64,000 nucleotides of DNA from Anatilimnocola floriformis. GTDB taxonomy: Bacteria; Planctomycetota; Planctomycetia; Pirellulales; Pirellulaceae. The notes beneath the pieces are model-generated. The model was given only the letters and a program-made list of their open reading frames with translations. It was not told the DNA's origin and searched no databases. The stretch spans positions 112,430-176,429 of the forward strand of contig NZ_JAMLFW010000004.1 of NCBI RefSeq assembly GCF_024256385.1, given 5' to 3'. Positions 1-10,236 of the stretch are shown one piece after another. The translations under genes were made by a program, and so were the position numbers. Each line of letters begins with the position of its first letter. Position 1 is the first letter of the stretch.

Positions 1-246
1 ATCGACCGCTTCCCAGAAGCTGGTGATGTAATCGGCCAGCAGTTGCAGCCGATCGAGTTCGATGTCGAACTTCTCTTCGCCTCGCAATTTGCCAGCCGCG
101 GCGAGCTTGGTCTTCATGGTGGCCAAGTCACGGGCCGACATCGCGCTGCGAATATCCTTCAGCGCTGTGGCCTTGGCATCTTCGTCCTGGGCGTGAACAA
201 ACGAGACAAACGTCAGGGCGATAAAAATTGCAACGAGCCAGCGCAT
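1..246 (-). CDS. Exported hypothetical protein, 5' part only (runs off the window)
   Basis: The reverse strand reads from an ATG at 246 without a stop for 82 codons to the window edge, so only the N-terminal part is visible. The first 19 residues are a classical Sec signal peptide (MRWLVAIFIALTFVSFVHA, then QDEDA), with a good signal peptidase I site after VHA. The mature part is charged and helical (KDIRSAMSARDLATMKTKLAAAGKL). No catalytic motif is visible and the family is not recognised. The gene is separated from the next gene upstream on the same strand by about 480 bases, so it probably has its own promoter. Confidence 0.7.
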   Translation of the reverse strand, partial: MRWLVAIFIALTFVSFVHAQDEDAKATALKDIRSAMSARDLATMKTKLAAAGKLRGEEKFDIELDRLQLLADYITSFWEAVD

Positions 247-729
247 CGAAGCGGCCTCCAGCAGCGAAACAGAATCGGGATATGCTTGCGAACGAAAATC
301 CCCTGCGCGCTGTCATCTCCAGCGAGCGCATCGCTCTGGCGTGCGAGGTCGAGGTATTCGACCCCTCAGTTTGATTGCCTGCTGGGGTGTAAGTCGAGGG
401 GATTGCCGAAAAATTCCGTCGTCGCCTCTAGCGCGACAACTTCAGTTGTTGTTTGGGTGAGTGGAGTGTTGTTGTGCTCTGAGAACGCTGAACAACGGTT
501 TAGAGAACGGCGGTTCGCGGCAAGTTGTTGGCCGGGATGATGTTCGGCGGCGCGACAAGTGCGCAAGAGTTTAAAAGCCTGTTGTTGCGAACTGTTGTGA
601 AAAATCGCCAGAAATCGGCAGATATTTTGCGCAAGTGCTGACAGCCGTGAGGCTTGAGCAGAATACGATTTGGGCACGAAAGTGTTGTGAGGATCGGCGG
701 CGATGAAGCGAAGGGAAGAACCCTCGCTC
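247..729. other. Intergenic region without a supported gene
   Basis: About 480 bases lie between two minus-strand genes. Open frames cross it on both strands (for example 366-677 on minus), but their translations look like random low-information protein, with no signal peptide, motif or convincing ribosome binding site. The AT-richer part near 430-620 probably carries the promoter of the exported protein gene that starts at 246. No terminator or RNA motif could be assigned. Confidence 0.4.
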
Positions 730-1650
730 TTAGCGATATTCCTGGCTGATTACGAAGAACTCGTATTTGCCGGCTGCCTGCCGGACGCCGAAGATGGTGC
801 GGCGGATTTCGATGATCCGCCGCTGACCTTTTTGGATGTTCTCGAGTAGCAGCAGCTTGTCGTAAGTTTCCTGGCTGTAGAACTGAAAGACGACTTTGCC
901 GCTCGGATCGACTCCCGCTTTTTGCACCAGCTTGCGATCGGCGTCGCGGAGGGCGCCGCTGCGATGCATGAACCGCAGCCGCTTCTCTTTTTTCGGATCG
1001 CCGGTGCGGACAGTCGGTTTGCTGGTCGCGACATTGGTGACGTAAGTCACCACCGGGCTGCCGCCGCCGGCGAGGGCGAGTTCGATTTTAAAGAAATCGA
1101 GCTGGCGGGCGTACTCGTCGATGGTTGGAGCATTGAGCCGGACTTCCCAGCGTTCCCACGAGGGAATACCGTCGCTCGTGCCAGGGCCACCGGGGCCAGG
1201 GCCGCGGCCATCGCCCTGGCCGGTTCCTTCGCCGTTGCCGGACGAGGAACTCATTTCGCCGAGCGTCAGTTCGGCCATCACTTCGGGCTGGGCGGCTGCC
1301 AGGGAAATGGCGTCGAGCGATTCTTCGACCTTGGCTTCGGCTGTGGGAGGAATTTCGTCGGTCGAGGGCTCTTCGAATTCTTCATCGACAACCCGCTCGC
1401 CGCCGCCGCTGCCTTTGCCACCACCGCCGACGTCTTCCAGCACCATGACGGCGACGGGAGGCGTGGGAATATAGACGCGGCTGGACCACCAGACGATGAA
1501 CATCAGCCCGACCACGGCGCCGAAACCGGTGAGCACGGAAATAAGCAAGCCCGAGACCTGATCGTAGGCCGACACCCCCATGACCATGTCTTTACGGCGC
1601 GGGGGCGGCGATTGTTTTTGGATCTGCGGATTTTCGGTGATCGTTGCCAT
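730..1650 (-). CDS. Single-pass membrane-anchored Gly-rich protein, function unknown
   Basis: 306 residues. A cytoplasmic N-terminus of about 32 residues is followed by one strong membrane segment (about 33-55, GLLISVLTGFGAVVGLMFIVWW). Next comes a Gly/Glu-rich linker with two low-complexity patches (GGGGKGSGGGER and a Gly/Pro stretch near 140-160). The folded C-terminal domain of about 140 residues (from WERWEVRLNAPTIDEYARQLDFFKIELALAGG to the end) has no recognised motif. One anchor, a flexible spacer and a periplasmic domain recall TonB- or TolA-type proteins that work with ExbBD-type energy converters, but no ExbB/ExbD gene lies in the window, so this is only an architectural analogy. The start ATG at 1650 is the first in frame and lacks a strong Shine-Dalgarno sequence. 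Confidence 0.75.
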   Translation of the reverse strand: MATITENPQIQKQSPPPRRKDMVMGVSAYDQVSGLLISVLTGFGAVVGLMFIVWWSSRVYIPTPPVAVMVLEDVGGGGKGSGGGERVVDEEFEEPSTDEIPPTAEAKVEESLDAISLAAAQPEVMAELTLGEMSSSSGNGEGTGQGDGRGPGPGGPGTSDGIPSWERWEVRLNAPTIDEYARQLDFFKIELALAGGGSPVVTYVTNVATSKPTVRTGDPKKEKRLRFMHRSGALRDADRKLVQKAGVDPSGKVVFQFYSQETYDKLLLLENIQKGQRRIIEIRRTIFGVRQAAGKYEFFVISQEYR

Positions 1651-1763
1651 GAACCGATTCTGATGGAGAGCGGCGGAAAAAGCAAATTGGGAGGGGACTG
1701 GGAACTCGGGGGCTGGGGGAAATGCGAATGCGGATACAGATGCTGTTCCCTAGTCCCTAGTCC

Positions 1764-2879
1764 CTAGCCCCGCAGCGCAGCTGCCAGATGCTGTATGAAG
1801 GCCAGGTTGTCGCATTGCAGGTACTGCATTTGGCCGCCCATGCGGGAGTAGCTTTTGCAGAAACGGAGATAGTAAGCCGGGTTGGTCTTTGGCGGTTCGC
1901 CTTGTTTCCAATCCCAGTTGCCGCCGTCCTGCAGATCGACCACGTAGATGCCGAGGTCGCTGATCACCGGCTGGCCGGCTTGCAGACGGAGGTTGTTCAC
2001 GCAGCTGATGCTCTTTTCGAACACCTGAGGGCCCATGATCGCGCTGCCGACGGAGAGGAGGACGCCCCCTTCGAGATTCGCGACGCTGCCGCAGAAGAGC
2101 TTGAAATCGAGCTCGCCGCCGCGACCGATCACGCTGCCGCTGAAGATCGGATGATTGGCGATGATGTCGTAACCGATGCCCGGATGTACCGTCAGCGGCA
2201 CGCCGTGCTTGTAAGCACTGCCGAGAATCGAGGCTCGCTTGTGCGGATGCTTCACGTCGATGCGGCCGGCCGGGAGTTGCTGCGTGAGCATCGCTTGCAG
2301 CAGATCGGCCCGCGCTGCAGTGAGTGGATGAGCGGGTTCGTTATGAATCAGTTCGCGGAGCTCATTCACCGACGGCAGGGTCACGCCGTCTTCATGAATC
2401 AACCTGCCGAGGGCACGGCCGTAGCCGAGGCCATCGAGCGCGCCGGCCATGAGAGCGACGTGAATGTTGAGGGCCGTTTCGTGCCACGTACCGAACTTGC
2501 CGCCAGCGACGCCCATCTCAACGCTTTCGGTCGACGCGCCGAACCAGGCATATTCCCAGTCGTGAATCGTCCCCGCGCCGTTAGTGGCGAGATGCGTGAG
2601 GTAGCCTTGCCCCATCAGCTCATCGAGCAGCAGAGCAGCGCCATTGCGGAGCAAGTGAGCGCCATAGACCAGCATCACACTGCGGCCGTTGTCGCGAGCT
2701 GCTCGGACTTTTTTGGCGCACTCCTGAATAACGGCAGCTTGGGCTGGATCACGCAGCGGTCGAGGCGGCGCGGCGGGCGCGATGAGAATATCCTCAACGC
2801 GCGTCAGGCTTTGCCTTTCGGCGAGGGGATAAACCTGGAGCTTGGCGAGATCGAGAGGTGCGACAGGTGTGCGTTTCAT
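1764..2879 (-). CDS. Conserved hypothetical protein, deoxyhypusine synthase-like in character
   Basis: 371 residues, no signal peptide or membrane segment, so cytoplasmic. The sequence reads as a Rossmann-like enzyme: a segment near 60-80 (NGRSVMLVYGAHLLRNGAALLLDELMGQGYLTHLATNGAG) looks like a nucleotide-binding beta-alpha unit. Later come Gly-rich loops (GVAGGKFGTWHET, TVHPGIGYDIIANHP) and a C-terminal stretch (LQDGGNWDWKQGEPPKTNPAYYLRFCKSYSRMG). The general pattern resembles deoxyhypusine synthase-related proteins, but no diagnostic Lys motif could be confirmed, so the family is a guess. The gene lies 103 bases downstream of tilS on the same strand and could be co-transcribed with it. Confidence 0.7.
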   Translation of the reverse strand: MKRTPVAPLDLAKLQVYPLAERQSLTRVEDILIAPAAPPRPLRDPAQAAVIQECAKKVRAARDNGRSVMLVYGAHLLRNGAALLLDELMGQGYLTHLATNGAGTIHDWEYAWFGASTESVEMGVAGGKFGTWHETALNIHVALMAGALDGLGYGRALGRLIHEDGVTLPSVNELRELIHNEPAHPLTAARADLLQAMLTQQLPAGRIDVKHPHKRASILGSAYKHGVPLTVHPGIGYDIIANHPIFSGSVIGRGGELDFKLFCGSVANLEGGVLLSVGSAIMGPQVFEKSISCVNNLRLQAGQPVISDLGIYVVDLQDGGNWDWKQGEPPKTNPAYYLRFCKSYSRMGGQMQYLQCDNLAFIQHLAAALRG

Positions 2880-2982
2880 CGGCGATAGCCTACTGTGGCT
2901 TTTCGCCGCATGAAAGTAGCTGAATTCGCCAGAATTCAGCTGGTGACGTCTGTTTGCCTGGTTTGAATTCAGCTACTTGGAC

Positions 2983-4032
2983 TTACTGCGTGATTTTGGT
3001 CAGCGTGAGGGCGTCACGGCTCTTTTGAGCGCGGATTTGGCCCGGCAAATCAAAGGTTTGATTCGGTGCTTCAGAAACGAGTGCCGCGGCTAGCGATTGC
3101 CATTCGCCGAGCCCCATTTGCTGCAGCGGCCAACGTTGCTCCTTCCAGACGAGGATCAGCATTTCGCGCACGAGATGCAGAGGCTGATCGCGGAGCAAAG
3201 AAGCGTCGATGGCGATGCCATTCGGACTATTGCGAACGGCTTGCTGCATGAGTTCTTCGGCCCGCTGTTCGATCACCTGCTGAGCATCGCCGGCGAGTTG
3301 GCCGAGGCGGAGGAGGGCTTCGCGGACGTTGGAGTTGTACTGCGCGGCGAGTTGCGGCAGCAGGGCGTGGCGAATGCGGTTGCGGGTGAAGCTCGGATCC
3401 TCGTTGCTTTCGTCCAAACGAAACGTTTGCTGCCGGGCGGCGAGATACTCGACGACATCGGCCCGACTGAAGTCGAGCAACGGTCGAATGAGAGTGACGG
3501 CGGGGCTGAGCAAGCGAACTCGCGGAATGCCGGCGAGCCCGGCGAGGCCCGTACCGCGGATCACACGATGGAGCACAGTCTCGGCCTGGTCGTCGGCTGT
3601 GTGGGCCGTCGCCACGTAGCGGGCTCCAGACTTCTCAGCCGTCTTCAGCAGGAACGCATAGCGGGCAGTTCGGGCGGCCGCTTCCACGCCATCGCCGCCC
3701 GATTGCTCGAGCGGTTGATCGGTAACGCCGATCTCGCAGGGCAAGCCGAGCTGCCTGGCCAATTCCTGCACAAACCGCGCGTCATCTTCGCCAGCGGCAC
3801 GGAGCCGATGGTTGAAATGGGCAACGATCAACTTCCCCGGCGCGGCCTGCTCGCGCAGCTCAGACATAGCGCATGCCAGCGACACGCTATCGGCCCCGCC
3901 CGAAACGGCAACGACGACAGACACATCTCGCCACGCTTCAACGGGCCAGGCGATTTTCAGGCGAGCGAGGAAATCCATGGAGCGCGATCGAGCGTTGGGG
4001 CGATGAGTTGAAAGGGTGATCGGGGCCTGCAT
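2983..4032 (-). CDS. tilS: tRNA(Ile)-lysidine synthase TilS
   Basis: ATP-dependent enzyme that attaches lysine to C34 of the CAU-anticodon tRNA(Ile), so that it reads AUA and is charged with isoleucine; an essential cytoplasmic function. The PP-loop (SGGADSVSL) lies near residue 45. It is followed by the family-typical segments VAHFNHRLR, VATAHTADDQAETVLHRVIRGTGLAGLAGIP and RNRIRHALLPQL. The length of about 350 residues fits the shorter TilS form with a reduced C-terminal domain. Start choice is open: TTG at 4044, ATG at 4032 (preceded by AGAGGA) or ATG at 3978 (MDFLARL) are all in frame; 4032 is preferred for its Shine-Dalgarno-like sequence. Confidence 0.93.
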   Translation of the reverse strand: MQAPITLSTHRPNARSRSMDFLARLKIAWPVEAWRDVSVVVAVSGGADSVSLACAMSELREQAAPGKLIVAHFNHRLRAAGEDDARFVQELARQLGLPCEIGVTDQPLEQSGGDGVEAAARTARYAFLLKTAEKSGARYVATAHTADDQAETVLHRVIRGTGLAGLAGIPRVRLLSPAVTLIRPLLDFSRADVVEYLAARQQTFRLDESNEDPSFTRNRIRHALLPQLAAQYNSNVREALLRLGQLAGDAQQVIEQRAEELMQQAVRNSPNGIAIDASLLRDQPLHLVREMLILVWKEQRWPLQQMGLGEWQSLAAALVSEAPNQTFDLPGQIRAQKSRDALTLTKITQ

Positions 4033-4044
4033 CTTCCTCTTCAA

Positions 4045-4770
4045 CCCTTCCTCTCTTCAACCCTTCATCCCTCGCTAAACCCCCATTCTTGCGATTCGTT
4101 AAGACTCTGCTAACATGCTACCAGTGTTGTGAAAAGCGACATTGGGTTCGCTTTTTCCACCTAATGGGCAATTTAAACTGGTTGATGGTGTAAGCTCGCT
4201 TCGAACGGAGCGGGCAAGCGTTTTGACGTTTGAATTTTCGGTTGTTGCGTAAGGTCGACGGTCAGGCCCAGTGGGCTCGAAGCGTCGGCAGATGGTTGGT
4301 CGCTTGGCCAGCTGACGCAAGTCGCTGGTCGAAGGTTGCGTGCGTTATGGAGTTTGTCGCGATTGTCTGGCATTGGCTGTGCGCCTGCCTTCGTTGTTCG
4401 CCACAGGGCGAGCGCGTGGTGCTGCCGCAGTCGGTCGCCAGTCTGCTTCCCTGCCGAACCACACGGATCGGTCTGCGTGAAGCGGGCATGCGCGAATGGA
4501 TTACCGCGGTCGGCTGGTGGTTTGGCCAGAGTAGATCGGCGGTTCCGGTTCGTGTCGCTTTGAAATTTTTGCCGGCAACAAAACAGACTCCACCTCTCAC
4601 TCGCAACCGCGGCCTGCATGGTTGCCGGGCAATCGCCTGGCAGCTCGGTCGGTAACTCATCGAGTTTGGTTCTCGTCATAACGTTTGTTCGTTCGCCGGG
4701 CTGACGACGCAGGCAGGTCGTCGGTTCCTCGTTGCGTTCTTGCGCTCCGCCAGAGAATAGCGGAGGCGTT
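4045..4770. other. Long intergenic region between tilS and rny, unassigned
   Basis: About 720 bases separate the divergent tilS and rny genes. Open frames cover it on both strands (4230-4655 plus, 4173-4679 minus), but neither translation looks like a protein family. An imperfect inverted repeat (TTGCCGGCAAC at about 4570 and GTTGCCGGGCAA at about 4619) could fold into a stem with a 40-base loop shortly upstream of rny. The sequence was checked by eye for tmRNA, RNase P, SRP and 6S hallmarks; none was convincing. It probably contains the promoters of tilS and rny and possibly a long rny leader or a small RNA. Confidence 0.35.
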
Positions 4771-6324
4771 GTGGTTCATCCGATCTGGATTGGCGTGGCG
4801 GCAGTGGTCGCGGCGCTGTTGATGTGGGGCGCTGTCAAGTTTCTCGATCGACTACGCAAAGTCGATGCCGAAAATCAGGCCAAGGAGATTCTCGATCGCG
4901 CCTCGCGCGATGCTGGCAACAAAGTCAAAGAAGCCGAGCTCGCGATTAAGGAGCGGGAGCTGGTCTCGAAGCAGGAGACCGAGAAGGCACTCAATAAGAG
5001 TCGCGATGAGCTCCGCGAGCGCGAGCGAACCATCGAGAAGCGGCAAGAGACCCTGCAGCAACAGGGCGACGACCTGCGAAAACAAGAGCGGATTGTCGAA
5101 ACCACCCAACGTCGCCTGGCCGAACGGCTTGAGGATGCCAGCCGTCGCAACGAAGAGCTCGGCAAGATGGTCGATGCCCAGCGGCAGACGTTGCATAACC
5201 TTAGTGGTCTCTCGCCCGGCGAAGCCACCAAGCGGTTGCTCGATACGCTGGAAAATGAACTGCAGAGCGAACTCGGCAGCATCGTGCTGCGTCACGAACG
5301 GCGTGTTCAAGAGCAGGTTGAACAAAAATCGCGCGACATCATCCTCACGGCGATTCAGCGTTATGCTTCGGCCCACACCGCCGAGAGCACGACGAGCACG
5401 GTCGACATTCCCAACGACGAAATGAAGGGCCGCATCATCGGCCGCGAAGGTCGCAATATTCGCGCCTTCGAAAAAGCCACCGGCGTCGATGTGATCATCG
5501 ACGATACTCCCGGCGTGGTGATCGTCAGCGGCTTTGACCCAGTTCGCCGCGAAGTGGCTCGGCAGTCGCTGGCCAAGCTCATTGCCGACGGCCGGATTCA
5601 TCCGTCGCGGATCGAAGAGATCGCCGCCGAGACGACCAAGGAAATCGAGTCGTTCATTCAGAAGAAGGGCGAAGAAGCTGCCGAAGAAGTCGGCGCACAT
5701 GGTTTGCATCCGCGCGTGCTCTACATGCTCGGCCGGTTGCACTTCCGAACCAGCTACAGCCAGAACGTGCTGCGGCACAGCGTCGAAGTGGCATTCCTCT
5801 CCGGCCTGCTCGCCGAAATGGTCGGCCTCGACGGCACACTGGCCCGTCGCGCGGGCCTGCTCCACGACATCGGCAAAGCCGCCGATCACGAGCTCGAAGG
5901 TGGCCATCCCAAGATCGGCGCCGACCTGCTCAAGCGTCACAACGAAAAGGTGGAAATCGTCCACGCCGCGTTCGGCCACCACGATGAAATCGTGACGGAG
6001 TATCCGTACACGATGCTCGTCGCGACTGCCGATGCCTGCAGCGCTTCGCGCCCTGGTGCTCGCCGCGAATCGCTCGAGCGGTACATCAAGCGGATGGAAG
6101 AACTCGAATCGATCGCCTGCGGCTTCCCTGGCGTCGAACAAGCTTTTGCCATTCAAGCGGGGCGCGAACTACGCGTGCTCGCCAGCTCGCGCGATACGGA
6201 TGACACCAAGGCAGCGAAGCTGTGTCGCGACATTGCCAAGGCCTTTGAGGAACAGCTGACGTATCCGGGTGAGATCAAGGTCACCGTGGTGCGGGAGTCG
6301 CGGTTTATTGAGGTGGCGCGGTAA
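4771..6324 (+). CDS. rny: Ribonuclease Y
   Basis: Membrane-anchored endoribonuclease that starts mRNA decay in bacteria lacking an RNase E-centred degradosome. The protein shows the full family layout: an N-terminal membrane helix ([21 protein letters not shown]), a long charged coiled coil of about 150 residues rich in Glu, Lys and Arg, a KH RNA-binding domain ([19 protein letters not shown]), and an HD phosphohydrolase domain with the metal-binding pair in [10 protein letters not shown]. The GTG at 4771 is chosen because GGAGG at 4762-4766 sits just before it; a TTG at 4732 would add 13 residues before the membrane helix. ymdB follows, the same gene pair as ymdA-ymdB in Bacillus subtilis. 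Confidence 0.96.
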   Translation: MVHPIWIGVAAVVAALLMWGAVKFLDRLRKVDAENQAKEILDRASRDAGNKVKEAELAIKERELVSKQETEKALNKSRDELRERERTIEKRQETLQQQGDDLRKQERIVETTQRRLAERLEDASRRNEELGKMVDAQRQTLHNLSGLSPGEATKRLLDTLENELQSELGSIVLRHERRVQEQVEQKSRDIILTAIQRYASAHTAESTTSTVDIPNDEMKGRIIGREGRNIRAFEKATGVDVIIDDTPGVVIVSGFDPVRREVARQSLAKLIADGRIHPSRIEEIAAETTKEIESFIQKKGEEAAEEVGAHGLHPRVLYMLGRLHFRTSYSQNVLRHSVEVAFLSGLLAEMVGLDGTLARRAGLLHDIGKAADHELEGGHPKIGADLLKRHNEKVEIVHAAFGHHDEIVTEYPYTMLVATADACSASRPGARRESLERYIKRMEELESIACGFPGVEQAFAIQAGRELRVLASSRDTDDTKAAKLCRDIAKAFEEQLTYPGEIKVTVVRESRFIEVAR

Positions 6325-6337
6325 AAGAGCATTTTGT

Positions 6338-6446
6338 CCCCTCGCCCCGGTAGTCCGGGGAGAGGGTTAGGGTGAGGGGCCGAATCGGGTACACTCGCTG
6401 CTCAGCCCCTCACCCCGGCCCTCTCCCCGGAGTACCGGGGCGAGGG
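6338..6446. repeat. Inverted pair of palindromic repeats between rny and ymdB
   Basis: Two copies of a roughly 42-base element face each other: 6338-6379 and, on the opposite strand, 6406-6446. Each carries the core CCCTCACCC, then CTCTCCCCGG, a 4-base loop and CCGGGGCGAGG, so each folds into its own hairpin. The pair can also fold into one long cruciform. The 26-base spacer contains GTACACTCGCTGCTC (6389-6403), which recurs before another copy at 55726-55740. Related copies are at 11190, 11279, 19946 and 55743. The pair could act as a terminator or mRNA-stabilising structure between rny and ymdB. Confidence 0.85.
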
Positions 6447-6471
6447 AGAAAGAAGACTGGAGCGGGGCAAA

Positions 6472-7263
6472 ATGCGAATCCTCCTCATCGGCGATATCGT
6501 TGGCAAACCGGGTGTGCGTGTCGTTACAACGGCCCTCGCCGGGTTACGGCAACGCGAGCAGCTTGATCTGGTCATCGCCAATGCCGAGAACGCGCTCGAT
6601 GGGAGCGGCCTTAGTCCCACGATTTATAAGAAGTTGATCGCCGCCGGCGTCGATGGCATTACGCTCGGTGATCACATTTATCGCCGCAACGAAATCGCCA
6701 GCGTTCTCAATAGCGAGTCGAACATCGTCAAGCCGGCGAACTATCCCGCCAAAGCGCCGGGGAAAAATTTCGCCATCATCCAAGCCGCGAGTGGCGAACG
6801 GGTCGCGATCATCTCGCTGCTCGGGCGGATTTTCATGAAGCCCGTCGACTGCCCCTTCACGGCGGCTGATCGAGTGCTCTCCGAAATACCTGCCGAGGTA
6901 AAAATCCGCCTCGTCGACTTTCATGCCGAAGCGACCAGCGACAAACAACTGATGGGCCGCTATCTCGATGGCCGCGTTTCCGCGGTACTGGGCACGCACA
7001 CGCACGTGACGACAGCCGATGAGCAGATCTTGCCCGGCGGCACGGCGTTTCAGTGTGACATCGGCATGACTGGCCCGCACGACAGCATTCTTGGCCGTAG
7101 AATCGACCGCGTGCTGGAGACTACAATCACTTTTCAACCGACGCAGTTCGATGTCGCGACCGGCGACGTGCAATTGCACGGCACGATCGTAGATGTCGAT
7201 TCAGCCACCGGCCGAGCGACGGCGATTCGGCGGATTGTTTTCAACGAAGACCCTGTTAACTGA
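6472..7263 (+). CDS. ymdB: YmdB-family metallophosphoesterase (TIGR00282 type)
   Basis: Calcineurin-like phosphoesterase of the YmdB family, known as a 2',3'-cyclic nucleotide phosphodiesterase affecting biofilm and RNA metabolism in Bacillus. 263 residues, the usual family length. Visible metal-site motifs are GDIVGKPG at the N-terminus, ANAENALDGSGL near 40, LGDHIYRRNE near 65, DFHAEATSDKQ near 145 and GTHTHVTTADEQILPGGTAF near 175, ending in DIGMTGP. The usual Gly-Asn-His of the phosphoesterase signature reads Gly-Asp-His here, a conservative change at a metal-binding position. The gene lies 147 bases after rny, separated by an inverted repeat pair, and 6 bases before the next gene. Confidence 0.92.
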   Translation: MRILLIGDIVGKPGVRVVTTALAGLRQREQLDLVIANAENALDGSGLSPTIYKKLIAAGVDGITLGDHIYRRNEIASVLNSESNIVKPANYPAKAPGKNFAIIQAASGERVAIISLLGRIFMKPVDCPFTAADRVLSEIPAEVKIRLVDFHAEATSDKQLMGRYLDGRVSAVLGTHTHVTTADEQILPGGTAFQCDIGMTGPHDSILGRRIDRVLETTITFQPTQFDVATGDVQLHGTIVDVDSATGRATAIRRIVFNEDPVN

Positions 7264-7269
7264 GCTCCC

Positions 7270-8436
7270 ATGCCAACCCGTTCTTGGACTCTCCTCCACC
7301 AAGCCGATAACACTCGCACCGACGAAATCACCATTTCGCCGCAAGATCTGGGCGTCGAAGGTCATTGGAAGATCGAAAAACGCACGCTGCACGGCGGCTT
7401 GAGCGAAGGGGTCGATGAGATCCGCGTCCACAACGGCCAGCTGTCGTTCTCGATCATTCCCACCCGCGGCATGGGCCTGTGGAAGGCTTGGCTGGGCGAT
7501 CTCGAGATCGGTTGGAAGTCGCCGAACCGCGGGCCGGTCCATCCGCAGTTTGTCGACATGGGCGAACCGAGCGGACTCGGCTGGCTCGATGGTTTCGATG
7601 AGCTGCTCGTGCGCTGCGGTCTCGAAAACAACGGTGCGCCGGAGTTCGACGACAAGACAAACCGCCTGAAATATCCGCTGCATGGCCGCATCGCCAATCG
7701 GCCGGCCATTCACGTTTCGGTGAGCGTCGATACCGACACGCAAGAGATCAGCGTTCGTGGCATCGTCGAAGAGACGCGGTTTCACTTCCTCAAGCTGCGA
7801 ATGGTCACGCAATACACTACGCGGTTCAACGATCATGGCGTGACGATTCACGACGAGATCGAAAACTTCTCCGCCACGCAGGCCGAGATGCAGATGCTGT
7901 ATCACGTCAACTTTGGCTTGCCGCTGCTCGACGGCGGCTCGCGCGTGGTGTTGCCGGCGAAGACTATCGTGCCGCGAAACGAACGGGCCGCGAGTGGCAT
8001 CAAGACTTGGGACAGCTACCCCGCGCCGCAGCCGGGCTGGGAAGAAATGGTCTACTTCATGGAGCTGCACGCCGCCGACGACGGCTGGACTCGTGCCCTG
8101 CTGAAGAACGCTCACAGCACTCAGGGTGTCAGCCTCATCTTCAATAAACGGCAGCTGCCGTGCTTCAGCCTGTGGAAGGACACGATGGCTGATGGCGATG
8201 GTTACGTCACGGGCCTCGAGCCGGGCACGAATTTTCCCAATCCGCGCAGCTACGAAGGCGAACAAGGACGTGTCGTGAAGATTGCCGGCGGCAAGCGGGC
8301 GGCGTTTCTCGTCACGCTCGAAGTCCATCCCACGGCAAAAGATGTCGCCGATGCGGAAGCTGCCGTGGCCAAGATCACGGCTGGTCGGCAGGCCCAAGTG
8401 TGGGACAAGCCGCAACCGGGCTGGTGCTCGCCTTAA
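7270..8436 (+). CDS. DUF4432 family protein (galactose mutarotase-like fold)
   Basis: 388 residues without signal peptide, cytoplasmic. The sequence fits the DUF4432 branch of the aldose 1-epimerase/galactose mutarotase-like superfamily: an N-terminal beta-sandwich stretch (IRVHNGQLSFSIIPTRGMGLWKAWLGDLEIGWKSP), a central FDELLVRCGLENNGAPEF, a repeated beta pattern including MLYHVNFGLPLL, and a C-terminal Gly-rich region with TGLEPGTNFPNPR. Members are thought to bind or isomerise sugars, but the substrate here is unknown. The gene starts 6 bases after ymdB, so they are probably co-transcribed; this linkage need not be functional. Confidence 0.88.
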   Translation: MPTRSWTLLHQADNTRTDEITISPQDLGVEGHWKIEKRTLHGGLSEGVDEIRVHNGQLSFSIIPTRGMGLWKAWLGDLEIGWKSPNRGPVHPQFVDMGEPSGLGWLDGFDELLVRCGLENNGAPEFDDKTNRLKYPLHGRIANRPAIHVSVSVDTDTQEISVRGIVEETRFHFLKLRMVTQYTTRFNDHGVTIHDEIENFSATQAEMQMLYHVNFGLPLLDGGSRVVLPAKTIVPRNERAASGIKTWDSYPAPQPGWEEMVYFMELHAADDGWTRALLKNAHSTQGVSLIFNKRQLPCFSLWKDTMADGDGYVTGLEPGTNFPNPRSYEGEQGRVVKIAGGKRAAFLVTLEVHPTAKDVADAEAAVAKITAGRQAQVWDKPQPGWCSP

Positions 8437-8472
8437 CGATTTGGAGTTGGCGATTCCTCCGAGGGTCCGTCC

Positions 8473-9873
<1,401 letters not shown>

Positions 9874-10037
9874 CGTGCGTCTGGGACGACCAGACCTTGA
9901 CAGCCTGCCCTGGCATCCCTAACATCGGTCGTTTCTCTGCTTAGCAGCCAAGTAAGGCATTTCTTGCCTATCTCGGTTTTCAGGCACGAGTTATTGCCAC
10001 GAGTACGCAGGTTTTTCGCCTGGTTTGAGAGTCTGTC

Positions 10038-10220
10038 ATGGCCGTTCCAAAGCGACGATCGTCGAATTCGCGGACCCGCAAGCGCCGGTCCCACCACGCC
10101 AAAAAGGCGAAGCAACTGTCGTTCTGCCCCAAATGCAGCAACGCCACGCTCCAGCACGTTGTGTGCGAGAAGTGTGGCTACTACATGGGCCGAGTGATTG
10201 TCGAATCCGAAGAGACCTAA
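10038..10220 (+). CDS. rpmF: 50S ribosomal protein L32
   Basis: 60-residue zinc-ribbon ribosomal protein of the large subunit. The start MAVPKRRSSNSRTRKRRSHH matches the family's conserved Ala-Val-Pro-Lys-Arg opening. The two Cys pairs (C30/C33 in CPKC and C43/C46 in CEKC) make this the zinc-binding form of L32 rather than the Cys-free paralogue used in zinc limitation. fabD follows with a 16-base gap from the preferred start. Linkage of rpmF to fatty-acid genes is common in bacteria, though the plsX and fabH genes often found between them are absent here. Confidence 0.98.
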   Translation: MAVPKRRSSNSRTRKRRSHHAKKAKQLSFCPKCSNATLQHVVCEKCGYYMGRVIVESEET

Positions 10221-10236
10221 CGCGAGTCCACAGGTC

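Noticed and set aside
366..677. 103-codon minus-strand frame near the left edge
   Set aside because: No motif, biased composition, and located where a promoter is expected.
4256..4330. GGTCAGGCCC near 4258, considered as part of an SRP RNA
   Set aside because: The essential apical GGAAG and AGCAG elements do not follow, and no compatible stem could be drawn.
4173..4679. Long open frames on both strands between tilS and rny
   Set aside because: Translations are rich in Arg, Cys, Trp and Pro without motif, signal or ribosome binding site; they look like random readings of GC-rich DNA.
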